A DNA stretch of 64,000 nt from Stenopsyche tienmushanensis (GCA_008973525.1 WACJ01000110.1:954408-1018407); one strand, 5' to 3'. Positions 11,957 through 24,832 are shown, counted from the stretch's first letter. The notes: a model not told the origin generated them from the letters alone. Program-made: numbers and translations.

Positions 11957-12075
11957 CATGTTGTCGACTCATCACACCACTACCATAAACTTCCACGAGC
12001 TTCCGTTGGAAGCTTTGTCCATTGGAAGCTGACCGTTAGGATCCCCTCTGCAAGACAGGTGCGCTAAATTTGAAA
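11957..12075 (+). repeat. Repeat family D, copy 1 (partial)
   Basis: It shares TGACATGTTGTCGACTCATC, ACTACCATAAACTTCCACGA and GACCGTTAGGATCCCCTC with copies at 34150, 51714 and 55803(-). It begins immediately beside the right end of M4. Confidence 0.6.
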
Positions 12076-14389
12076 CAAAAAAAAATCCACTGGTGTCAGA
12101 AGTCCTTGCGTACATTGCATTTTTACGCATATTATTATATCAGTGATGAGCAAATGTTGTCTTAAGCCTCTGTCCAGGTTATATTTGTGGAGATATATCT
12201 ATTTTAACGGCATTTCCGTTTGATTACGAACAAAAGTCCGTATATAATGAAATGTCTATCTTCGTTACACGGCGTTGTAATGCATATTTTAATTTTAAAA
12301 AGCCGGGATGAAAATTTGCGCGGAATTGAATCTCGCAGCACGTTATTGCGACAAAGTGTAGGCATACAGAAGTCTCGTCGACGGAGCTATTTTCGAATTT
12401 TTCCGACGTCTATATTAAAAAATGTGATTAAAATGCTTGAAGCGAAATCGACGCTCCGGTACGAAATTCCAAATTAAAGTGTGACATCTGACAGTTCGTT
12501 ATTTTTTCGCCAGAAACGGGTCGACGCCAAATAAAAGCATAATTTATATGGAAATTAATTATATTCCTAAATATGCGCGAATATTTTGTGAAAGTCCTGT
12601 GCTGTGTAATTATTCGGATCTTAAACGCCGCTAGGGCGTCACCATATTGCCGGGATTTTATAGGTGTATTTTTTAATGTAGATTTTCTCGTTTTGTCGAA
12701 TTTGACTGACGAAATATCCGCATGTATATTTTTGATCCCTATGTGGACGTATTTTCGCAAATGCCATATCTTTTATAATAATCCATTTAGATAAGGTCGT
12801 GCCGATTCAGCATCAACAAATAGGCATTTTGTCAAAATCCGAAGAGGGACGAACCTACGCACGGGACGAAAGAAAATATTTTTCGTGTTATGAAATTTTT
12901 CGTGGAATATTTGCGTATTCATATTACAAAATTGCCGACGCTCGCAAAGTCTATCCGGGGACGAAATCCAGCACTGACCTGCTCTTCGTCCCACGGAAGC
13001 TGCAGGAGAGCGCCATCCTGAAGGTTTAATATTGGTTTTGTATTAAGAAAATCCGGATTTTATGTCTCTCGCGAGATTTGGCTTTATTGCGATGGAAAGA
13101 TATGCTCTTATGCTTTATGGCCCTTTATAAAAGAGTTTCTGGTTCGGAGAATTCATAACCGAATCATATGCGATGATATAATAACGCAGACTGTCGTCAG
13201 CTGCGGGAGATGAGATTAGAATCGATGGCAAGCATCAATTTATTTTCGTCCATAATAATCATTTATTCATCTCGAATAGTCTCACAACATCAACAAAATA
13301 TAGATCGAAACACCAATCTGTTGTCCAATTTTTTAATCGTTGCAATCAGGCTAAATAAATGAAATATTAACGTGGTTGCTAGTTGTTGCGGTTGACGGCA
13401 AATAAAAGAGCAAATTTTGTTTTCGCATTAAATTATATAATATTTAGACAATTCCTAAACATGCATTTTAAAGATTCGAGCTTAAAACGAAATGAAGATC
13501 GAATAAAAATATTTATATTTGCACAGCGTGTAATCGCGATAGAACAATGAACTATCATCTGGTGATATACAATTTCATTATCCCATTTCTGACACCAGTG
13601 AAACTCAGATCCGAAATCCGCCAAACTGATTATTTCTGATTAGGTGTTTATAATTGTTTATAAACAATATATAAAACAATTACAATTTAGTTACCAATGG
13701 TATAGATTTTTCAGCCCATTCATCGCCGAAATGCAACATGCACTATTTCACCGATGGCATCGCGAGCATATTGATTATCAATAATAGATCATTTTCGAGA
13801 GATTAACATGGGCAGAACCCTATAAATCAATTACGTTTCCTAATACCTGGCTACAGCAAACACTGCAGAAGATAAATTAGGGAATGTATCGGAGCCGGGG
13901 GCAACCGCTTCTAAATAATGGAACCATAGCTCATTCAAGATAGCTAGTTGCACAATCACTCGATGTAGCATTGCACAGATGCACTTGCAAGTTGTATTAA
14001 CATGTCCTCGTGGAGTTTTCATGATTTAAATCCCAAATTTAATTGGTAGTTGTTGCCAAATTTTAAGCTGCAAAGGCGGGGCTTCATACATTTTGTCTTT
14101 TTCGTTTTCAGATTCACTGTGCTTGGACGATTTGTATTCATGTCACATTTCGATGACATGCGAATATGAAAATTGCACATTCTTTTCAATAATTTTGTTC
14201 GTTTTATTAGTGATATATAAGAATGCAAATGGAGTATCTTATTTTCTATATAGTCCCCTTCATTAGAATTGCATTTATTCCGTCGAATAAGAAGTTAGGC
14301 ACATATTGTTCGACCACAGCGTTTGGACCAAGTCTTGACTGTAAAGTGGATGTACCCAGTATAATTGGGTGAGTTTATAACTAGTAGAA
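12076..14389. other. Unannotated stretch with two primer-binding-like motifs
   Basis: TGGTGTCAGAAGTCC occurs at 12091 (+) and TGGTGTCAGAAATGGGAT at 13599-13582 (-). No LTR could be recognised beside them and no coding gene is seen. Confidence 0.4.
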
Positions 14390-14960
14390 GAAGGACACGT
14401 TGAGACTGAACAGACAGCGACTTTGGTTTTGAGACTCAGATTCTATGCCTCACGCTACTGTGCGGTCTGTTGTGAGTGCCCTCGGACTCCCCCGAGAAAC
14501 TTCCAGGTGCCCACCCTTTTCACTCTGCATCTTCCAGAGGAGACAAGGCTCCCTCAGGAAGACCGACTCCAGACCACATGCACCTGAACGTGCATTGGAG
14601 AAGGAAGAATAGAGTTTATGCTAAGTTCAAAGGACTTTATCTAGCGGGATCACTGCCACCACAAGTCTAACCTCAGTTTGAACAGGGCTGCAGTAGATGA
14701 TGGACTTCAGGGGCTGCCCAGGCTTTCCCCATGGTACTCATATCGGTTCGGTAATCAGCAGTTCCACATTCCACTTTATGGACACGCATCACAGGGTAAG
14801 CTGCGTACCCAACTCATGTTAGCTGGGTTACCCAGCGCGTTTGATGACGACGAGACTACTTCCGCGCACCTCTACTCCACATCGTTACTCCAGGGGTTCG
14901 ACCGTTGTTCACGAGTGCCCACGGGTTTTATGGAAAGTTTAACGCCTACCCGGATAGAAA
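14390..14960 (+). repeat. Repeat family G, copy 3
   Basis: The longest G copy: GACTGAACAGACAGCGACTT start, CTACTGTGCGGTCTGTTGTG, CCAGGTGCCCACCCTTTTCA, CACCTGAACGTGCATTGGAG, CTTTCCCCATGGTACTCATA, GTAATCAGCAGTTCCACATT, ACCCAACTCATGTTAGCTGG and GGTTCGACCGTTG. The + strand partly encodes GKLRTQLMLAGLPSAFD, and the copy at 45.6-46.2 kb encodes an acidic ELEEEARIYAKRKE segment on its sense strand. These look like gag-type fragments, but that is only a guess. Confidence 0.55.
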
Positions 14961-15187
14961 AAGAACAGCTAAAATCCATTTTCATCCTCTTTTTTACGAC
15001 AAGCAGCTTTAGCGTCATCTAGCAGCTGGCAGTAGCAGGCCACATTCATGTAGAAAATCAATCAATAAAATACCTTTCGAGTTCCAAAATACCGTGGTCA
15101 CCACTTTTCTAGCAGATTGTTGAGTTTACTCCATACTTAATCTCTTGTTCTCTCGGCTGAAGTGGTGGATCCACGTTTCATTTCAGG

Positions 15188-15425
15188 CTACAATACGATC
15201 CAAAAAGCCTTTCCTTCTTCTCCATGGCGATTAAAAGGTTTTTTCCGTACATTATTTTGTGCCTCGCTGAGCAGACGTGGAACCCACCTCGCTGATATCT
15301 TTTTGCATCCAAGATATTCCGATATAATGCTAAGAACAGTAATATTCAAGACTGACGCAATCTCGTCTACGATTATGCGGATATCGCCCTCCACAAGCTT
15401 ATGGCTCGAATGTTATTTTCATTGA
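15188..15425 (-). pseudogene. Mariner-type transposase N-terminal fragment M8
   Basis: The minus strand reads IRIIVDEIASVLNITVLSII then EYLGCKKISARWVPRLLSEA. This matches the second helix-turn-helix of mariner transposases, where the pattern LGM.K.SARWVPR.L is characteristic. The rest of the enzyme and the terminal repeats are not seen. Confidence 0.75.
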
Positions 15426-16936
15426 TGCTCGCTACAGCACACGGTGTGTATGGTTTTCATTATGCACATTATCTTTACGAAACTTTTAGACTCAATAAAA
15501 CTATTGGGTCTTACTTAGAGCAGCATCACTTAACTGTGCTTCCAGTCTGCTCAAAATTTACTTGATTTCACGCTTTCTTTTACGAGAAAATAAATAATTA
15601 TACGTTGCACAACAGAGAATGCTACGTCTCGCTCACTCACAGTGTACTGGAGTAGCAAATTTACATATCTAGAAGTAGTTGTTAGATGCAGAGGCAAAGG
15701 ATAAATGCGGAATGAATCGATGGTGCGGGCGGCGGCAGATGTTAAAGCTTGCGCGCTTTCCGCTATAGCATCTTAGATTTAAAGTCGTAAAACCTCTCTA
15801 ATACTGTAATTTCTAACAAAAGTGATGAAATTTAACCGTCAGATACAAAATATTACAATAGAAAGGTGCTGAATTAAAGCATCCCCTATTTTGCTTTATG
15901 AGTTCGTGACCTTTTTACGGTACTAAATCATTGATGCGTATCAGTTTTCATTTATTAACAGCCATGTGAAAAATGACAATCCAAAGAGAGATTTATCACG
16001 TTAGTACGTGATTACTGCGTAGGTATTCCGAATACTAATTATCCATATTTCATAAAATTGGATAACACGCGTTTTAGAACAAAGCGTGATAGGGTGATAT
16101 GAAATATATTCATTCGGATGAAGTTTAATAAATAGGCAAATATTTTCGTTTTTTGGAATTGTTTGTCATTCAAGCGACTTTCATCTGAAAAAAATAGTTG
16201 CGTAAAAAAATCTTTGAGGAGCTGACTGGATTTGGATTCTTAGTAATCGGGAAAAGTCGCACTTAAAATGTCTATAGCGTTATCCGTCAAAGGAGGAAAA
16301 AATATGCAGATTCAAAGAAACTTCTGACTTTTAATTATTTTCTATCATACATTATATTTATGTACCAATGACGTATATTTAACAGACATCCCTCAAAATG
16401 CCCACCCCTCGATAGGCGGATTAAATTTTCATTCGATGTAATTATGGGTCACGTTCGCCCATACAAACAATGGCTTAATAGCAAATTTGAATATTTATAC
16501 TATTATAATGGAAATGCATTTATAAATACGCCGTTGGCGATAGCCTTTTAGATTTTTTTTCTATTTGACCCCTGGATGCTGAAAACGGCGAAAATTCCTT
16601 AATTTCAGCACACGTCTTGAACACTCTGATCGTTTATCATTTGATACATCCACCTCTCTTGTCAAGAAATAAATGCGGGACTGAAACCTCCCTCAAAAGG
16701 TTTATCTTTTAGTTAAATTTTATCTGTGCGAATGAATTATGGCTCAGCTATTTTTCCTTCAAAAGGCCGAAAAATCTCATGACGAAATATATGGACAAAA
16801 TCTGCGAAAAGCCCTGTGTTCTCTTTTTGAACCAAATGCCAGAGATTTTCATTTTTTCCTTTAAAGTATTTTGACCCGTTAAAATTGAAAATGGCAAGAT
16901 AATTTTGCTCCCAAATATAATTATAATTCAATCTAA
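15426..16936. other. Unannotated AT-rich stretch
   Basis: No gene or clear repeat recognised. Confidence 0.45.
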
Positions 16937-17104
16937 TATAAGGTGTATCGAAAAGTATTTGCCGATTGTTTAACAGTGAAAAAATGAATCTACTTATTTC
17001 ATTTTTATTTATAAAATCTTACAAATTATAATTTTTTTCGTAACTACCTAATAATTCCCATTGATTTTCGAGTTTTTTAATTTGTTTTTTGAAAAAATCT
17101 TGTG
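16937..17104 (-). mobile_element. Mariner-like element M2, terminal fragment
   Basis: ATAAGGTGTATCGAAAAGTA followed by TTTGCCGATTGTTTAACA and TTTTCGAGTTTTT matches the left end and subterminal region of the complete derivative at 50460-51017. It is cut off at the family A repeat. Confidence 0.75.
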
Positions 17105-17120
17105 GTTCGCACGTGTTGGC

Positions 17121-17459
17121 GCTGTTAACAGCGACATCTTCCATCTCTCTTCATGTGCAATGTGTTATTTTAACAACGCCATCTCTTGTGGCCCTGCGGA
17201 GACATTGCACCTGTATAAGGACCAATCGCTTCTTGTGCGTGCACCATTGCCGGGTGGGTAGTGACGCGCAGGAGGCGAGAGTCGGGAGAGTCGTCGGTTA
17301 GCCTTGACTGCGGAAGTTCGTCCCTCCTGCAGCCAGATCGCTTTCTATTCGATTTCTATCTATTCCCATCCATTCGTCCAGCAAAATCACGACCCGATAG
17401 AAGAACGGAGAAAGCCGCCCGGGGACTGCCCACGAGAGCACTCCCGCATCAACGTTACA
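17121..17459 (+). mobile_element. LTR-like repeat A, copy 3, with intact 3' end
   Basis: It starts at GCTGTTAACAGCGACATC (the TGTAG end is missing) and runs through CAGCCAGATCGCTTTCTATT, AAAATCACGACCCGATAGAA and GCCCGGGGACTGCCCACGAG to ...ATCAACGTTACA. The terminal TGTAACG (reverse) pairs with the TGTAGCG start of copy 1, as expected for LTR ends. No primer-binding-like motif follows this copy, so it is a truncated solo piece. Confidence 0.75.
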
Positions 17460-17910
17460 ATACACCTAATATTTAATTTTAAGAATATATTGACATAAAT
17501 ATGTGCATCTTTGAGTAAATGATGTGGATAAATTCTAGATTATAATGACTTTTTTGGATTTATTTTTTTTGGACACTTTTGCTTCGATGGCCCACGTGAC
17601 AAATATCTACAAGTTTTCAGCGAAAACACAAGAAAGCATTGTATGGATGTTCGAACGAAAAAATAATTTTGAATAGATTGAGTCATTGTATCGATGTGAT
17701 CAATCTAATATATAAAAATGAATTGGATTTTGTTCGTTCGAAATGCGCTGCCATACCGTTCATCGGATTGCGATAAAACTTTATTCACTCATTGCTAAGG
17801 ATTCCGCGAGTGACATAGGCATAGTATGATAAATAAAAATCAATTTTTGATCAACATCTGCGAAATCAGGATCAAAATGTATGTTCTATGAAAAGGTTGA
17901 TGGTTGAAGG

Positions 17911-18085
17911 TATGTTCACCACTTATCGTCCACACAAATCCACTTTTCTCTCAGGACCGCATAGTGTGAATATAGCTCGTATATCAATAAATGGACCCTG
18001 ACACTGTTGATATTGTTGGACCCCATAACAGCGTTTCATATGGAATCACATTTGATACCAGGCAATTGATTTATGTGGCTTTCTA
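17911..18085 (+). repeat. Repeat family B, copy 3 (left end missing)
   Basis: It retains TGTTCACCACTTATCGTCCA, TTTTCTCTCAGGACCGCAT, TATATCAATAAATGGACC, ACACTGTTGATATTGTTGGA and the ATTGATTTATGTGGCTTTCT tail. Confidence 0.8.
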
Positions 18086-19890
18086 TCTAAGAAGATGGTT
18101 TTCAACCGGATACGGACAAGCTCTCATCTATTTTCATTGTTTATTTTGTCGTCATCTGTTGATGATTGATGTGATGACTCTCTATTTTGTATTCGATGAA
18201 AAAAAGTCAAAAAGAGTCATTAATATATTGGCACAGTGACACACTTTTCCACAGTCCGAATTTGCGCCCATCCAATTTGAATCCTGGATTCATTTGAGGG
18301 ATGGCTGTATGGGATTATTATTCGAGTAAATCAAATTATGGCATGGTTGTGATTCTGCACAGAGTACAGTAGCAGCTCGCACTAATAGTAATTTACACGT
18401 TGGGTTCGACCTTATCCGCAGCATCCGATATTTACCATTACTCTCAAATTGAATCTTCGGTCAGAGCTGGGACGTGTCGGGAATGCAAAAAACTCCGTCT
18501 GTGAATATTTTAGCATGGCTTTATCGGGATTTAACGGGATAATCCCGCGAAAAGCCATTCAGCACCGAATGTATGCCTGAGGAAGCCGCATGGGGATTTT
18601 ACTCAGTGCTCGTGACGACGTGCGAGAAATGAATTTATTATCATTATGCTTGTACGCAAATTAATTTAGCCAGCGTGTCTCTCTCCCATCTTCGAGACAT
18701 TGTTTTTGCGAATTATCAAACCTGTGTTGTTTGGAAGTTCGACTGCTCCACTTGGCAGTGTCGGTTGATGCGAGGGTGAAATGCAATTTAAGTTGTCAGT
18801 GTCGGCTCTGTTTTACTTGGAGTTATCCAAGTTTGAGCTCATTTGGCAGTCATAACTATATGACATTGCGGTCGGGTAGGAAATTGCAATAGGGGTTGTC
18901 GACAAGAAAAGCACGAATTAAGCGCAGAAGACTTGTCATCGTGTTGACCGCCTTTAGTTCATTATAAAGTGCGGTTATCTCGACTTGAACGAAAACGACA
19001 GAATACAAGTGTGAACAATCTTAAACACTAAATATACGCACACACACACAGACGAGGGTTGTGGGGGTGGCTTTTAATTGCAACCATTTTTATTTTAATT
19101 CGCACTGTGTGCCACAAATGGTACAAATTTCAGCCTGTGTAACATTAATGACACCTGCGGCGCCATGATGTATTTACTAGTGTAGTGTTTTTTTTCACTA
19201 AAAGCATAGAAATGATATATTCACCACAGTGGAATATATTCGAGGGAACAAAACATGAATATGCATTTATAAATGTTTCAAATTTAATGGATAGCACCTA
19301 AGGAAGTATTGGTATGGTGAGCTAGTTCCCTGGATATCTATTATGAAGCTTGGGATTTAATTTTAGATTGTGGAGAGAAATCCAAAGTATTATTTTTTCT
19401 AGTTGATCAATCGTCTTGATCCAAACTTAATCAGATTTCTTGCATGCTAAAAAATAAATACTGAGAAGATGAATTAAATCAAACAAAATTTAATTAAGAA
19501 AAGAGATCCCAGCTGCGAGACTCTGATGGCGAGAACCGCTAATTGATCGTCGTCAAGCATCTGATTTTCATCCCTGTGCACTCGCATATAATTCATAACA
19601 CTTTTTATCGACATTAATAATAATTTAATAGATACCCAACATGCACACAACTTATTTTAACCCTCTCGGAATTTTTATACTGTGATAGATACATTATTGA
19701 AAGCTGCTCGTATTTATCCAATTTAGGTCTTCTCCGCGAAAGACGTCTCATGTGTTAAAGCTGCAACACATGTGATCCAATTTACATGATGCATGCAATT
19801 CACATTGAACAAAATTGATAAACCATGCCAAAAAATGAATTTCAATATTTTAAACTCATCGTAGAAATTTAACGCCATCAATACATGACA
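18086..19890. other. Unannotated stretch
   Basis: No gene recognised. There is a short CA repeat at about 19035-19048 and, at 19503, the motif GATCCCAGCTGCGAGACTCT, which recurs elsewhere in the window. Confidence 0.45.
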
Positions 19891-20128
19891 TTAACCCTTT
19901 GATTAGTGATTTAGTTTTAAATTGATGTACGATGCTACTATATTCGTATGTCCACCACTTAACGTCCACACAAATGCAATTTCAGGATCGCGCAGCGTGA
20001 ATGAAGCTTGTATATCAATAAATGGACCTTAACACTGTTGATATTTTTGGGCGCCATAGTAGCGATTCAAATAGAAACAATTATGTTAGTATGCTGAGTT
20101 TTAAGTTAACAATCGACGTATGTGGTTT
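19891..20128 (+). repeat. Repeat family B, copy 4, with TTAA end
   Basis: It begins TTAACCCTTTGATTAGTGAT, continues through TATATTCGTATGTCCACCAC, TTTCAGGATCGCGCAGCGTG and TATATCAATAAATGGACC, and ends near TTTTAAGTTAACAATCGACG. Confidence 0.8.
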
Positions 20129-22271
20129 TTTACTATTTATTTAGATCCATTATAATTTTAATGTTTATTTTTTTCGTCAAAAAAGCCAAAAATGTCGCAA
20201 ACTCGATTACTTTTAAGCCAGAATGTAGGTGTTTTGGAGCCAATACGGTCGTTTGCATTCTGTGTGTGATCATCTAAACATCTTTTAGTGATTCAGTAAT
20301 TCATCTTTCGACAAATCTTCATATGTCGGAAGAATTGCTTTTTGAAGGTCGGGGTGTAGGGTTCAGGCTTCAGGTTTCGTTCCAAGAGCTTTAGCTTTTT
20401 GCCACTGCACCAGCTGCTATCTCTCTCTGGACAGTCGTTTCTATTGTAAGGTTCTCTAGCTGTACCATTGCTGATGCCCATGTAATTGCAGAATAAGTTT
20501 AGTCCTTATCTGCCAACATCTAAGAGTCGCATGACAAACCCAATTCTACGATTTATTTCAAATCAAGTGTCGCAAATTCCGAGAAAGTGAACCAACGGCC
20601 GTTCACTTTAGTGCTCATAACATCAAAAAAAATCGAAATTTTGTTGTGAAACTTTCAAAACATATCCTTGAATAGTTTTACTAATTATTTGTGAAATAAA
20701 AAAAAAAATTTTTTTCGAACCGTCTAATATGGTTTCCCCTCTCAAGGCCTCTCAAAATAAATTGAACAAACCATCTGCTTTTATTTTGTTTTTTTTTTAA
20801 TATCCATTTGCATTTCGGCGGCATTTTTCCCGGTCCGATAGTGAACGAACCCACGTGGATCATCTTTTTTCAACTGTCGCTGGATCAGGGCGCAGGGAAT
20901 GTGATAAATCATCTTCGACGCCCTCGCTTGATATTATAGCCAATACACATGTAGATTTGAATCCAAAGTATTTGATCGATGATACAACATGTGTGCCATG
21001 CTTTGGCTACCCTAGTACCCTCCATATTGAACTTATTTTTCCCATGATTGAAAGGTTTCTTTATTGTGAATTGGACGCACACATCTACCCATCGCTCCCA
21101 CGAGATGGCGCCATCATCAATGCATCGCAAGCCGTTGTACGATAAGACTGTTGACGATTTTTTGATTCTTTTGTGATAATTCGAGCGCGCTGGGTAGGAA
21201 TTTAAATTTATTTTTCAATACGCCTTTTGTTCTAAGAACACAATCAGGTTTTTTGTTTTTTCCCCGTCGTCATATTAATAACCGACGACTCGATTTTCGC
21301 CGCGAGAAAAACAAAAAATTACGAAAGCGCGTCATGCTTTTGTTCGCGAGCAAAATGAAGTCCGCAACCTATTTTACAATTCATAGCAGCCTCCAAATGT
21401 CAAAGACGAAGACTTCTTTTTGACACGCAACATTAATGGCACGTCAATCAGTGGGGCCTTAATACGAAAACTTCACTTAAGCGCGGCCGTATCGAATATG
21501 CTCCAAGAAAGCTCTAATCATTTATTATTACTCAATCGAAACACGGAAGCTTTCTGCGAAAAGCTCCATTCGATGTTCGACCATCAGTCTCGTTACCTGT
21601 TAAGGCTTATTTTTTATATTGCAAATTATAGTAGCTCAGCTCGTTTGATAAGATTTTACACGAACAGTCCCTTGGCGAATCCCTCAACGCGTCGAGATTT
21701 CTTCTTTTTTGCGAAGATAAATCTTTCTTTGTATTGCATGGTTCTGGTTTTAGTCTATTCATCCGTTTAATTAATCACCCTACGCTTTTCCGATAAAGCC
21801 TTAAGCCGATGGACCTTTACAAATTAATCAAGGAAATATTCTAAGACCCACATGTGTGGATGACAAGTTAATAAACAAATTTTCGTTGCGGCAATATACT
21901 ACGATATATGGAAAAAATTCAATGCCCATTCGATGAAAACATATTTTTCCTGGCTTAAAATAATAGCGAATGTGCGTGGGGTCGTAGCGCGTAACGGTCA
22001 AAAATACGTGTATTGATGTCAGACTGTCAAAAATTGCCAAAAAAATATACCTCACCTTATTTATATATTTAATATATCCAATCTATCTTCAATATCGAAT
22101 GCATGAAGAGGATACATTTGATATTTTCTCTTGAATATTAATTATTATATGAGGAAGCGTTAAATTGACGTTCGCTTATTGGAAGTAAAAATGGAAAATA
22201 CAAAATTCTAAATAGAAAAATAATGAGTTTATTAATGGATCAAACGCACAGACTCCAATTAAATATATATA
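20129..22271. other. Unannotated stretch with one family E motif
   Basis: GATACAACATGTGTGCCATG at 20981 matches family E. The remainder holds only short open frames (for example 21420-21770 plus) without recognisable domains. Confidence 0.4.
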
Positions 22272-22452
22272 TTAGGTGGACCCGAAAGTATTCGTAAATT
22301 TAATGTAAAAAAATTCAAATTTATTAATAACAAACATTTTATATACAACATTATAAAATATGAATTTATTTATCATTCAATGCGTCTTCCCATCGCTTAA
22401 ATTTTAGTATATCGCTATCAAAATACGAAGGTTTTCCCGTTCTCGGTTCATA
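22272..22452 (-). mobile_element. Mariner-type 3' end fragment M6
   Basis: TTAGGTGGACCCGAAAGTAT at the left resembles a mariner terminal repeat next to TA. On the minus strand the adjacent sequence reads YFDSDILKFKRWEDALNDK before a stop, similar to the end of mariner transposases (F...GI.KL..RW...L). The fragment is cut at a TTAA where the next element begins. Confidence 0.6.
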
Positions 22453-22454
22453 AA

Positions 22455-22676
22455 TTAACCCTCTCCGGTCCTATGTCGAATGTCATTCGACATCGATTTC
22501 TACCGCGTGGGTCTCATGTCGAATGTCATTCGACATATATTTTCATCATTAGTATTGTTGAATTAAAATGCAACGCAACTTTTTTTTCTCTTGCATGTTG
22601 ACCATAGGATACATTATTTTTTTGCTCATTGAAATGTGTGACTGTCTACTTGGAAGGGATACGAAAGGGTCGTTAA
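22455..22676 (+). mobile_element. Candidate piggyBac-like TTAA element with two hairpin palindromes
   Basis: It is bounded by TTAA at 22455-22458 (TTAACCCTCTCCGG) and TTAA at 22673-22676. Close to the left end there are two identical inverted repeats with 10-bp arms ATGTCGAATG around a single T, at 22473-22493 and 22516-22536. The right terminus does not mirror the left clearly, so the right boundary is tentative. Confidence 0.5.
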
Positions 22677-22905
22677 CCCTTTGTGATTAGTGAGTTAGTT
22701 TTAAATTGATTGAAACATAGATGCTATATTCGTATGTGCTTAGCGTCCACATAAATACACTTTTCTCTCAGGACCGCGCAGCGTGATTCAATCTTGTATA
22801 TCAATAAATTAACCTTTACACTGTCGATAGCACACAATATTTATTAATTTCTTTGCGTAAACATAAACAATACACATGTGTGTCTTCAGTTTTAATAACA
22901 AAATA
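22673..22905 (+). repeat. Repeat family B, copy 5, with TTAA end
   Basis: It begins TTAACCCTTTGTGATTAGTG and continues with ATGCTATATTCGTATGTGCT, TTTTCTCTCAGGACCGCGCA, TATATCAATAAATTAACC, GTCGATAGCACACAATATT and CATAAACAATACACATGTGT. Confidence 0.8.
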
Positions 22906-22975
22906 ATATATTTGTTGAAGATTAAAATTTATAAATTTAGATAGATCGATTGATATCACGCTGATCTATTTTAGA

Positions 22976-23152
22976 ATATTTAGACGTGTAGGGGTACCTT
23001 TACAGGATGACCTAGCCTTCGATGTATGAATGTGTGATGAAATGCAAGACACCCGTCTTTGTCTCCGATTCACTTATCTCCGCGCTCAATATTCTTTCTG
23101 TTTGGCTTCAATTTCGATCGCAGCATATGCGGGATTCCTCATCAACGGGTTG
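22976..23152 (-). repeat. Repeat family C, copy
   Basis: The minus strand begins CCCGTTGATGAGGAATCCCG and CATATGCTGCGATCG and ends at AGGTACCCCTACACGTCTAA. It follows a family B copy. Confidence 0.7.
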
Positions 23153-24699
23153 TCGATCATCTCCTTTTTCTTTAAAATACGAATCTTCTATGATAGATTA
23201 TTTTAAGCGCTGATTCTCGATTGCCCTTAGTTTTATGTATGCGTTCAACGAGTGCATTTCTTTTCTTCTTGGACCATTTATTATCACAGCAGATGATGAA
23301 GTGCAGGCGAGGAGGAATTCAATAAAAGCCATCCAAGTGCTCTAATGAATCGATTCCAATTCGGTTGCCGGCCAGCATTGTTTCTAATCGGCGCTGTGAA
23401 TTCATCGGGCTTAATACTTGTAATGGTTGTCCTCTATTTGAGGCGATTTGGCGCTAACGAGGGCGGCGCCCATCGCCACCCCCTCGGAACCTCTCTTCAA
23501 TTTATTACCACTTAATTAGGCCGCACCTGCATTGCATGCCTCCGGCTAATTGTGGGGTGCACTTTCAGTCAGCGGGCCGCATAACAATCGCCGCACGCCG
23601 TATTCCAAATAAAACGAAACATGCTCTGTGGGTCGCATTTTTCCGCCCACTCCATACAGGAAGAGACCATTCCTAGCCGGAAATTCGATTAATCAATCGC
23701 AAAAGTGTCCTCCGAAACGAATCCCTTGGAAAATTATATTACCCAAATGTGATTTCCTGATCGAAATGGATGCAATGAAGCGTATGCCAGTCACAGCATC
23801 AAATTCTTTGATGGGCATCAATGCTCTAAAAAAATATATTTTAATTGCAATCTATGAATTTTCCAGCCATTGGGTCAATAAATGATGATGCTCCTACCCT
23901 TCCTGCAATCACTTTGACTGATCACTTTTATGAATGGTCAACTCGAAGTCCATTAAGGAATTGGGTCGTGAAGCACAACGTCAACGGTTATTTTCATAAT
24001 GGAATAAATTTTCAATTCGAGCGACAAATATATATTTTGGGATTAGCTTATAGTCGTTTTATACCCGATTCTCGGCAAAAAGCAGAAATAAAACGTATCG
24101 CTTTGGCGCAAATAAGTCTTGCTTACATTTCCCATCTTGCCCTCTTCGAGCTCCTCGACCCTTGAGTTTTCCGAGAGCTGATTTCCTATTCTTTAGACAC
24201 TTAACTTAATTATAGGCGAGGAATGGTTAATGGAATAGGCTGCAGGTTGTTCCGGAAGGCAGTCAGTTTTCCCTGGGTCGGAGCTTACACGTAATACGAC
24301 AAAGAATAGAGGGTAGATTGGCGACGTAGATTTTTATCTTTGAATGGATCGATGCTTTTTGTATACAAACACTTTGTATAGCGCAAGATCATTTTGCGAT
24401 TAAATTAATTCGATTTACTTCGCTTTTATTGAATATATTCATCCCTTGATTTACGCTAATAATTTACTCTGAAGACTTTCTTTAAAGTCGAACGAAATTT
24501 AAATTTTATCTAATTTTAATATACAAGAGTGATTTATAAACTATGGGCAATCCGGCTATAAAAAATATTTAAATTAGCTTTTTTAGCAAAAAGCTTTCAT
24601 ATCCTTAATATAATATAAGCATGATTATGTTAATGAACTCCGCTAGGGTCCAGTAACATTCTTCAATATTTTAAGACTACTAATTATTAACGAAAATAT
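23153..24699. other. Unannotated stretch with a GC-richer island
   Basis: About 23380-23640 is richer in GC and of higher complexity than its surroundings (GCGCTAACGAGGGCGGCG, CCACTTAATTAGGCCGCACC). It has no convincing frame or repeat and could be a conserved non-coding element. The rest is featureless. Confidence 0.4.
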
Positions 24700-24830
24700 G
24701 ACACAGGATGTTTTACACTTTGGCAGTTACCAGACAGTGACCATTAGCGGACGCATGACACACATGTTGTTCCATAGGCCGTGACAAATTATGCAGGATA
24801 TGGGACACATGTTGTGCCATCGTTTATAGC
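24700..24830. repeat. Short repeat family E, copy
   Basis: CATGACACACATGTTGTTCC (24754) and GGGACACATGTTGTGCCATC (24802) carry the E motif, in reverse relative to 6780. Confidence 0.45.
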
Positions 24831-24832
24831 AT

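Noticed and set aside
14476..15022. Open frames of 64 and 114 codons
   Set aside because: They are part of a family G copy, with stops in other copies; possibly gag-derived but not a gene.
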